DNA of 64,000 nucleotides from Aquila chrysaetos chrysaetos. Taxonomy: Eukaryota; Chordata; Aves; Accipitriformes; Accipitridae. Location: assembly GCF_900496995.4 (NCBI RefSeq), contig NC_044012.1, positions 22,234,759 through 22,298,758 on the forward strand, written 5' to 3'. A program made the position numbers and the translations under genes. Positions 36,601 through 56,612 of the stretch are shown one piece after another (within the stretch, counting starts at the first letter, position 1; each line of letters starts with the position of its first letter). Below the pieces are notes generated by a model. It was not told where the DNA came from and did no database searches. It saw only the letters and a list, made by a program, of their open reading frames with translations.

Positions 36601-39600
36601 ATGCTCGGGCAGGACAGAGAGGTTTAATTAAACCACCCACTTACAGCATCAGATGCAGAAAATGCAGCAAACACTGCGATGGGGACAAAGTCCCCTGTGA
36701 TGGGGACACGGACAAAGCCCCCTGCGCCCTACAAGCGGGTGCAGGGGACAAGCCTGGGGTTATGCCCCTGCTCCGAGCTACACCACTGGGGGGGGGCTCC
36801 AGCTCTCTGCAAATTCGGGCATTGCTGGGTTTGTATAACGTCCAGCATCAGCTGGTGTTTCTTTGCTGCCACAGTCGCCTCGGAGCTGTGTCCCCATGCA
36901 GAGGGGGACAGGCGCTGCATCCCCCAGGACCATCCCTCCCTCACCTCCTGCCCTCTGACACGGGGGGGGGGGCGGGATATGACTTACTGCATTTTTTTCC
37001 TTCCCTAGGAAATGGCTACATCGAAGGCAAAGAGCTGGAAAACTTCTTCCAGGAGCTGGAAAGTGCAAGGAAGGGGGCGGGTGTGGTAAGGGCCTCTCCT
37101 GGTTTTGCTCCTTCCTTCCTTCCCCTGTTCCCTCCTGCCCAAAGGTTCAGGCTCATGTCAACCCCATCTCCTTTGGGAATGGCAGTGACAGGCAGGACCA
37201 GGGCACCCCTGGGAGGGAAGGGGTGGACACCGGCCCGGGGGTGGGGAGTTAAACGCTCCCATCCCCTCTCCTTGCCAGCCGGACTCCAAGAACGACGACT
37301 TGGGTGACAAGATGAAGGAGTTCATGCACAAGTACGACAAAAACGCGGATGGCAAAATTGAGATGGCGGAGGTGAGTGGTGCTGGCCCTGCACATCCCCG
37401 GGATGCTCACGTTCGCCCCTGATGCTCGCATTCCCCCCTGACGCTCGTGTTCCCCACAGCTGGCCCAGATCCTGCCCACGGAGGAGAATTTCCTGCTGTG
37501 TTTCCGCCAGCATGTGGGCTCCAGCTCGGAGTTCATGGAGGTGAGCAGGACGGGCTGTGTCGGGGCTTCCCATGGGATTTGGTCCCTGGTGCCTGGCTCC
37601 ACTGTGGAGAAACAACCAAGTGCTGGCATTGCCCAAACCTCCCTGGGTCTCCCCCAGACTCTTGGCTTTAACTCAGCATTGGGAGGCGGTGCTGTTTTGG
37701 GGGGAGAGTGGGAGTGTGGTGAGTTTTCCCAGTCCTCAGTGCCCCTCGGGCACCTCTCAGGGCAGCCAGGCACCTTGTCCCTGTCTCCAGGTGAGGTGAA
37801 CTGCAGAGATTTGGAGCTGTTTCTGTAAATTCCCCCTTTGGGGTGGTCAGTCTTTAGTGCCCAAGGGATGTGCTGAAGCAGATAACACTGCTCTGGGCCA
37901 CCCCAAAACCTCGCTGTGCCCTTGCACGGGGTGAACCCATCTGCAGGGTGGGAAATAAATTGCTGATGGGGACTGAAACACGGCTGGGGATAGAGAGGGG
38001 CATGCAGCATCCCGGGCAGGGATAGCTTGTGCTTGGAAAATGAACCCAGGGTGGAGGCGACGGCAGAAAGAGGAGCGCTCCATGGCATGGCGGGGGGGTT
38101 AAGTGGGTGCTATTGTTTAATTGGGGGATGCAATCAAACCTTAAAGCCCACCCTTGCACGTGGGGGTGAGGATAATAGCACTTGAACTCTTGGTATGGGG
38201 CTGACCAAAAGCATCCAGCCCCAAGGGAGAGCATGTGGGGCTGCTCAGGCCACCACGAGCCAAGATTGGAGCCGTGAGATGACCCCATCTCTGCTAGGGT
38301 GGTGGGGGATGCTCCAAGCGGGGGGGTTATGGGGGTACCCACTTGTTGGTGGGGGGGAAACGTGGGACACAAGCCCACACTAACATTCGCGGCGGCTGCT
38401 TCGCAGGCTTGGCGCAGGTACGACACGGACCGCAGCGGCTACATCGAAGCCAACGAGCTCAAGGTGGGCTGTGGGCATCGGGTGGGCTGAGCTGGGTCCC
38501 TGCTGGTGGGGCATTCCTGCTGGGACAGCCAGGGATGGGGACAGCCAGCAAAGCCCTCTCTCCTTCCAGGGCTTCTTGTCGGACCTGCTGAAGAAGGCGA
38601 ACCGGCCCTATGATGAGCCCAAGCTGCAGGAGTACACGCAGACCATTGTAAGTGGGACCTCCGGGCTGGTCCTGGGGGATCACGGCTCTCCCGAGGCAGG
38701 GCAGGTCCCACCCCCAGCCTCAGGGGGGTCTCACCACCCCACAGCGGGTGGGAGAGAGGGGAGGAGGTGGCTATGGGTGACCGGGTGCCGCTTGTGTCCC
38801 GGCAGCTGCGGATGTTCGACATGAACGGTGATGGGAAGCTGGGCCTCTCGGAGATGTCCCGGTAAGGTCACAGGCAGCGAGAAGGAAGCGCTGGGGAGGG
38901 AAAGACACCCTGAAACACTTGTGTCTAGGAAGACTCTGCTCCAGCTTCTGAGGACAACAGTTTTCCTCTTTAATTTGCTCATGTTTCTGAACAAAAAGTC
39001 ATTTTGGTTTAAAAAAAGTGTCTTTTTCTGGTGGCTTCCGGCTCATCCCGGCCCTTCTTGTTTTACAGACTTTTGCCCGTGCAAGAAAACTTCCTTCTGA
39101 AGTTCCAGGTAAAATAAAAGTAATAATAAAAAAACCCCAAAACATTCCTGTTCCCTGCTTGCATCTCTGTCCCCTTCCTCATGCTCCGGTGTTCCTTGCC
39201 ACTGCTCAGGGGATGAAGCTGTCCTCGGAGGAGTTCAACGCCATCTTCGCCTTCTATGACAAGGTAGGGAGCCGGCTCCTAGGAAACTGCTCCAAATAAA
39301 TATAACTCAGCAAAAAAACCCCAAACCAACCCATGTGTTTTTGGTTAGGTCAATTCCCTGCTCTGATCTGGGGTGCAAGCTCTTGGCTGTGCTGGCTAAG
39401 GGTCTGGGGGTGCCCCCCACAGCCATGCCTTGGGGGGGGGCTTATGGGGCTTGTGTCCTACGCCCTGCTGACGTCCTTCCCTCATTATCCAGGATGGAAG
39501 TGGCTTCATTGACGAGAATGAGCTGGACGCGCTTTTGAAAGACCTGTACGAGAAGAATAAGAAAGTAAGTGGGGAGGAGTAAGTGGGGGACAGAGCCGTG

Positions 39601-39977
39601 GTGTCCCTCCCCCCCAGACCACCACACTCCCCTGTGCCTCCTCCCCTCTCCCAGCAGCATCTTCCACCCCCTCCATCCATGTTCCCCAGGCACCAGGAGA
39701 GACGCTGGTCTAGATGCCAACCCTGTGTCCCCATGGGAGGCTGCGCCAGAGCTGGCGGTGGCAGGGGGGACACAGGTGTCCCAGCCTGGGGGTGCCCCCC
39801 CAGGGAGAACCAGGGTGCTCAGCCCCACCATTACCACCCATTCCTCCCCGTTCCTTCCAGGAGATGAACATCCAACAGCTCACCAACTACAGGAAGAGCA
39901 TCATGAACCTCTCTGATGGGGGCAAACTCTACCGCAAGGAACTGGAGATCGTGCTCTGCAATGAGCCCCCCATGTAG
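33691..39977 (+). CDS. CALB2: calretinin (calbindin 2), six EF-hand calcium-binding protein
   Basis: Cytosolic calcium buffer and sensor of neurons. Exons: 33691-33781, 37009-37085, 37279-37371, 37460-37540, 38407-38463, 38570-38647, 38806-38861, 39069-39108, 39210-39263, 39493-39564 and 39861-39977. All have GT/AG borders in consistent phase and give 271 residues, the same as human calretinin. EF-hand loops are at residues 28-39 (split by intron 1), 76-87, 120-131, 164-175 and 208-219. Each has Asp at position 1 and Glu at position 12, so five sites look able to bind calcium. The sixth hand near the C-terminus is degenerate, as is usual for the family. The ATG follows the TATA box by about 50 bp. 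The linker between hands 1 and 2 differs most from mammals. Intron 1 (3.2 kb) is G-rich and holds no other gene. Confidence 0.98.
33872..33888 (+). repeat. 17-base G run in CALB2 intron 1
   Basis: Uninterrupted G tract about 90 bp inside intron 1, on the RNA-sense strand. It may form G-quadruplexes. Its exact length is prone to sequencing error. Confidence 0.85.
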
Positions 39978-40370
39978 GACCCCCCCCCACCCCAAGCTCT
40001 TCCTCACCGAAAAACAAGCACAGTGGGGGAGCACCCACCACTGCAGCGCTGGCGGGGGGGTTGCGGGGGGTGGGGGTGGGCGCTGAGCCCCCACTGGGGG
40101 CTCAGCGCCCATGCCCCCCACCCCACCCCCTGCTGGCGCTCACCCAGCAGCTCTTGGGTTTGCTGTAGATTGTTAAAATCCCACCTTGGGGGAAAACCCT
40201 TATTTTATTTTATTTTTTTTACCCCATTCTGCCTGGTTGGTTTTATTATTATTTTTTTGTTGTTGTTGGGGGGGGGGGGGGGGGGGGTGTCGTTTTTGTT
40301 TGGTCTCTTCTTGTGTTTTTATCGTTTACCAAAGAAGAGTTTACAAATAAATTCAAGTACTGCTAGACCG
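39978..40370 (+). other. CALB2 3' UTR
   Basis: Short 3' UTR between the TAG stop and a canonical AATAAA. It contains an uninterrupted run of 20 G residues at 40268-40287, just after TTGTTGTTG. No conserved element is otherwise recognised. Confidence 0.75.
40346..40351 (+). terminator. CALB2 polyadenylation signal
   Basis: AATAAA in ACAAATAAATTC, about 370 nt after the stop codon. It is the first canonical signal downstream, and cleavage would be expected near 40365-40375. Confidence 0.75.
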
Positions 40371-40510
40371 GAGCCTTGCTGGCTACAAGGCTGAACCCCC
40401 CCCCACCATGGGTGTCAGCAGTGGCAGTGGGCGCAGGGTGCAAGCGTGGGTGGCTGGGTGGGGGCCGTGGTGGTGGCGTCAGTGTGATGCTGCGGGGGGG
40501 GCAGCCCCTG

Positions 40511-41465
40511 TATGGCCCAGTTCAGCCCTATATAGCCCAGTATAGTACAATATTGTTCTGTAGGGCCAAGTACAGCTCTGTACAGCCCAGTATGGCTCAG
40601 TACAGCCCACTATGGTGCAGTGCAGTCCTATATGGCCATGTACAGCCCAGTACAACCCCATATGGCCCAGTACAACCCTATACAACCCAGTATGGTTCGG
40701 TACAACCCAGTATGGTTTGGTACAGCCCAGTATGGTGCAATTCAGTCCTGTATGACCCCCTATGGTTCATTATGGCCTAGTATAACCCTGTACAGCCCAG
40801 TATGGCTCAGTACAGCCCTGTATGGTACAGTACAGTCCTGTATGGCTCAGTACAGCTCTGTACAGCCCAGTATGGTACTGTGCAGTCCTATACGGCCAAG
40901 TACAGCCGCACACTGTGTGGCCCAGTGTGGCCCAATACAGCCCTGTACAGTCCTGTGCAGCCCAGTATGGTGCAATACAGTCCTGTATGGCTCAGTACAG
41001 CCCAGTGCAGCCCAATACTACCCTGTAAAGCCCTGTATGGCCCCATATGCTGCTGTACAGCCCTGTACAGCTAAGCACAGCCCAGTACAGTGCTGTACAG
41101 CTTAGCATGGTGCAGTACAGTCCTCTATGTCCCAGTACAGCCCTGTATGGCATGGTGCAGTCCTATACGGCCAAGTACAGCCCCATACAGCCCAGTATGG
41201 CCCAATACAGTCCTGCACAGCCCTGTACAGCTCCATATGGCCAAGTACAGCCCAGTATGGCCCTGTACAGCCCAGTATGGTGCATTACATTCCTGTATAG
41301 CCCAGTACAGCCCAGTGTGGCCCCGTACCGCCCTGTACAGACCTGTATGGCCCCGTATGGTGCTGCACAGCCCAATACAGCTAAGCACAGCGCTGTACAG
41401 CCTACCATGGTGCAGTACAGTCCTCTGTGTCCCAGTACAGCCCAGTGCGGCCCACCGCGTCCCAG
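40511..41465. repeat. 10-bp-register minisatellite between CALB2 and GOT2
   Basis: About 95 tandem decamers, mainly TACAGCCCAG and TATGGCCCAG types in irregular alternation. The 10-bp phase is kept for nearly 1 kb and I find only one 5-bp slip, near 40901-40915. A higher-order pattern of about 260-310 bp is visible: TGCAGTCCTA recurs at 40621, 40881 and about 41156, and CTAAGCACAG recurs at 41071 and 41381. Open frames of 90-160 codons exist in several frames on both strands because few unit variants give stops. They are not genes. Confidence 0.95.
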
Positions 41466-41535
41466 TCGAGCCCCCCATTGCAGCCAGTACGGCGCAGAAC
41501 CGGGCGGGCGGCGCGGCTGCAGGTAGCCCTCCCGG

Positions 41536-41549
41536 CCGCTAGGGGGCGG
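41536..41549 (+). promoter_or_regulatory. CTCF-like motif between minisatellite and GOT2
   Basis: CCGCTAGGGGGCGG matches the CTCF core CCASYAGRKGGCRS except A to G at the third base. It stands about 70 bp after the minisatellite and about 107 bp before the GOT2 ATG, in the plus orientation. Confidence 0.55.
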
Positions 41550-41560
41550 GATGGGGGGGC

Positions 41561-41642
41561 GCGCATGCGCGGGGCGGGGCGCGAGACGCTCGGCCGCGGT
41601 GTGAAGTGTGTGCTCGCCAGCCCGCTTGCCGCCGCCGCCGCC
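41561..41642 (+). promoter_or_regulatory. GOT2 CpG-island promoter with NRF1 and Sp1 sites
   Basis: A perfect palindromic NRF1 element GCGCATGCGC at 41561-41570 is followed directly by GGGGCGGGGC, an Sp1-type GC box, at 41571-41580. There is no TATA box. NRF1 is a known regulator of nuclear genes for mitochondrial proteins, which fits GOT2. The start should lie between the NRF1 site and the ATG. Confidence 0.75.
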
Positions 41643-52984
<11,342 letters not shown>

Positions 52985-54920
52985 AGACAAAGGTGTGCCC
53001 TGGAGCTGGTGGCTCTCCCTGCCCCACCGGTCGAAGATGGGGAGGGAAAGGAAACAAGCAGAATACTTCCAACCACAGCACTTGACGCCGCTGCTGAATG
53101 TATCTTGTAGATGAGTTGTAGAAGCCTAGTCAAAACTGCCCTGTGTTGTGGAGCAGGGACATCATTGTTGGCTCCCGTGCGTCACAGCCGTTCTCCCCTG
53201 CTGTCCATCCTTTGTCCATCAGCCCCAGCACCTATATGCCCCGGAGGAAGCAAATGCTTAGCACTGCCATCTTACCAGCATAGGCACCAAAGGCTTCCCC
53301 CATGTTCATTTCTTCATGAGAAGGCTTTGTGCGGCTGTGGGCTGCTGGCCCAAGTGGCAGCGGGCAGGGAACTGGGTGGGCTGAGTGGGAGGGCTGCTCA
53401 GCTGTGCCCCTGCCACCTCCTCAGCTGGCCCCTGCTGCCAGCAGGCTCCATCCTCCTCCATCCTTCTGGCCTGGGACTGGGCAGTGCCAAAGCTGCCCTC
53501 CGACAACCAGCTCAGGGGACTTCTCACTGCTAAAATCTGCTCCATTGCTGGCTTCACTCTTTCCATCTGGGAATCTCCTTTCAGGTGTAATTCACCGTGG
53601 CATCGGTGTGTGGGGCAGACCATTATGCCTCCTCTAAACCTGCCTGGTTCTCCTGATTTCACTCCCATACCCTGAGGTGAAACAATTTCTCACTCCCCCA
53701 ATAAGAACCTCCTCTGAAAACTGCTCTCTGTTGGTCTCTGCCTCTCCCTGTTCCTGTACCAACCCCAGCAGCCCTCCCCGCAAAGCAGAGTCTGTGTGTG
53801 TGACCCAAAGCTGAGAGGTGGGCCCTGCTGTGCCCACCCTCAGGTGGGAGTGCGGGGTATCCCTCTCATCTACTCTGTTCAGCCAAATTTCTGGTGACAC
53901 CAGAAAATAGGAGGGAAAGATCCTGAGGGAAGTCTGAGAGCTGACAACTCAAAAACCATTCTGTCTTTCTAAACTGAGTGTCCCTGAGGCTCTGTGACTC
54001 ACTGGACTCTTATTTTTAATCCAAATAAACTGGGGCATGGCTGTGTTGAGCTGGGGACTGCCTTTTGTCATCGCACAGCTGGATCCTGTCCCTTCTGTGT
54101 GCCAAACGTTCCCTCTCGGGGACATGCCAGCACAGGGGATCTGGTATGGCCCATGAAATCGTAATCTCCTGAGAATCCCACATAGAGAGAGGGCAGATCC
54201 TACCCGTGTGCCCCAAGAGCACCAGAGGGGTGTAGGCTGAGGCTGCCCCAGGTGGGAATTGATATCATGGAGCTGAAATTGAAGCCTACAGGGTTGAATG
54301 TAGGTGTCGGTGAGAGTATTGAGTTCCCGAAGGTCATCTACGCTGTGCCCAGCCACTGGAGCACAACGGAGTTTCTCCCTGCAGCAGGCACGGCTGCCTC
54401 TGTAAGTGGAGGTGGAGGGGTTACCTCTGAGTCTGCATGAGCTTTCTCCATCCACTGCTACCTTTCCCCTTTGCAGCTCTACCAGGGCATCGAGCTGAGC
54501 AGTCCTTCTTTCTCATGCCTTATCAGAGCAGCCGTGTTCTCCTGCCGGGCTGGGACAGGCCCATCTAGTGCACACTGTCACTGTGTGCTTTACAGGCAGA
54601 GAGGGAGCTGCTTGCTGAGGCCGAAGAGGGCTGGAGCCTCCTGCTGCTCCCTGACAAGACGGTTTGCAGTTTTAACGGGGATGATTGTTTATGTGGCCTG
54701 CTGCCCGCAGCCGCCGCTTGCCGTGATTTGTGCAATAAACCGCTTTCCGTGCTGCTGCTGCCACCGTGGGTACTGCCCCATGGGGCTGTGCGTTCTCCTG
54801 CTGTGGTTTCCCGGTTCTGCCTGGCTCTGGAGCTGCCTTCTCCTGGTTGCGGAGAGCCCTTTTCCCCCGCGTTAGGCCTTTCTGCTACCCATTCTCTGTG
54901 ACAATAAATATAGAGCTGCA
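52985..54920 (+). other. GOT2 3' UTR and downstream region
   Basis: No other coding exon is recognisable. Canonical AATAAA signals occur at 54024-54029 (followed by a GT-rich stretch), 54734-54739 and 54903-54908. This suggests a 3' UTR of about 1.05 kb, or alternatively 1.75-1.95 kb. The last signal lies less than 200 bp from the SLC38A7 CpG island. Confidence 0.6.
54024..54029 (+). terminator. probable GOT2 polyadenylation signal
   Basis: AATAAA in CCAAATAAACTGGGG, with GCTGTGTTGAG downstream as a plausible GU-rich element. It is the first canonical signal noticed after the stop. Distal alternatives are at 54734-54739 and 54903-54908. Confidence 0.6.
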
Positions 54921-55049
54921 GCACAGCCCTGCATTCTGTCCCTGTCCTTGCCTGCGGGTCCGTCCGGGTTCAGCTGCAGAGCGATGGGGATGGGCTTCCC
55001 GAAGGCAGGACCCCGTCGCCGCTGGTTCCCGGGGTTAAGCGTCGCTTCC

Positions 55050-55400
55050 TGACCGAGATGCCGGCGCCCGGGGGCGGCGGGGCGGGCCGGGGGGCGGACT
55101 ACAACCCCCGGCGTGCAGCGGGCAGGGCGGTGCCGGCGCTGCGCCGCCGCCGAGCCCGACCGGGGACCGGGGGCCGGCGCCGGGGCCGGAGCGGGCTCCC
55201 ACCGCCCGGTGAGTGGGGCTGGGGTACGGGGGTACCCGGGGTGGGGGGGAGCCCAACGACCCGCTGGGGCCGCGTCGCGTCCCCGAGGGCATCCCCTGCA
55301 AAGGCGGGGTGACCCTCAGCAGCACCGGGCCTTGCTTCTCTTGGAGTGGGGCGCCGGCGGGGCCCCACGCGGGTCCGTGGGTCTGTCGAGTCACCCTCGG
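55050..55400 (+). promoter_or_regulatory. SLC38A7 CpG-island promoter and non-coding exon 1
   Basis: Dense CpG island. A 19-base ZNF143/Staf-like element, ACTACAACCCCCGGCGTGC, is at 55098-55116. The following GC-rich leader ends at 55208 with the donor CCCG|GTGAGT, giving a non-coding first exon that joins the exon starting at 56438. No TATA box is present. Confidence 0.7.
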
Positions 55401-56612
55401 AGAAGCGTCTGCTCTCAGGGTCTGTGGTTGTCACCGTCACGGTGGTTTTGCCTGGGGTGAAAGGACAGCCGGACACCCCTCCAGCATCCTCCTTCGGGCC
55501 ATGGGAGAAGCATCGACTCGTCCGGGTGGGGACTTCAGCCAAAGGGGACCCGCGGCCGCCAGCAGACCCACCGGCCTGGGGACCTGGGACCTGTCCCCTC
55601 CGCACTCCTACCCCCGGGGGAGAGGGCTGCCTTTCTTCTTAGCCTGCGCGGACCTGCGGGGTTTTTTCCCCTTCCTCAGAAATCCCTGAAGAGGATTCGT
55701 AGCACGAGCATGGGGTTTAACTAGCCTAGAAGCAAAGGGTGGGCTGGTCAGGAAGAGTCTCCGGAGACATCGTCTAGGAAAAAAAACGAGATTTCCCTTG
55801 GCTGTGTAGGTCTCTGCAAAGCCCTGCCAGGTTGTGAGGGTTGGTCTCCTTCAGCTCTGAGGCACTGGGATGAGATCTGGGCTGTCCAGCCCCCAAGGGC
55901 TGCAGTGCTGGAAACACCAGATCTTCAGATCCAAAAGCTTCTGAGACACCTCATGCTGGTGGTTACCCTGGGGGTGCAGTGGAAGGGGCCAGTCCTGCTT
56001 TTCCTGATGACATGGTGTTTCTGCTGCATGCATGGATCGTTCCTCTTGAGCCCAGCCTTGACCTTTACTCGGGAGCGCATGCACAGCGGCTCTTGCAGAG
56101 CTTACAGGAATTGGGGTTGGAAATCAGGAAGCAAGCTGTGACTCTGGGTCTCGTGCCCGCAGAAAGGCGAGTCCTGCCGTGAGGCTGCAGCTCCCCAGCC
56201 CTGCGGCTGGGGCTCAGTCCCCCATCCGACAGCAGCGGTGTCCTCATCCTGGGTTTGGGGGATGAGAGGTGAGTTTTCCTGCCGTATCTCTGCTGGCGTG
56301 AGGATGCCTGCGTGCTGTGACCCCCACGCTGAGACCCAGGGAACTCATTTCCGCTGTGCCCCTGTCTGATGCCTAGGCTGTCCCTTGTTAACGTACCTTA
56401 ATTAACACTTACCATGTCCTTCTTAATCTCCTTCTAGGAGCAGTGAAGTGCCTGACCCCCGTGCTGCTGCGGTCCCAGCCTGCCTGTTCGCTGCCCTCCC
56501 TGCCTGATGGAGCGAGCGCTGGCAGAGGACCCTTCTCGAGGTGGCCGGCTGAGCCCGGTGCAGGAGTGCTAGTGGGACGTGGATGGTGGCGTGTGCCACC
56601 CTAGGAGGGACG

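Noticed and set aside
40511-41465. Possible array of glucocorticoid-type response elements (AGTACA...TGTAC)
   Set aside because: The half-sites in this array are separated by four bases, not the three required by the consensus, so they are probably by-products of the decamer.
40376-41542. Open frames of 90-160 codons rich in QYSPVW/YGSVQ-like repeats in several frames of both strands
   Set aside because: They are translations of the 10-bp minisatellite, which seldom generates stops. No start context or splice logic supports a protein.
56583-56612. In-frame upstream ATG that would lengthen SLC38A7 by ten residues
   Set aside because: The internal start MAQ aligns with the mammalian N-terminus and gives the family length of 462.
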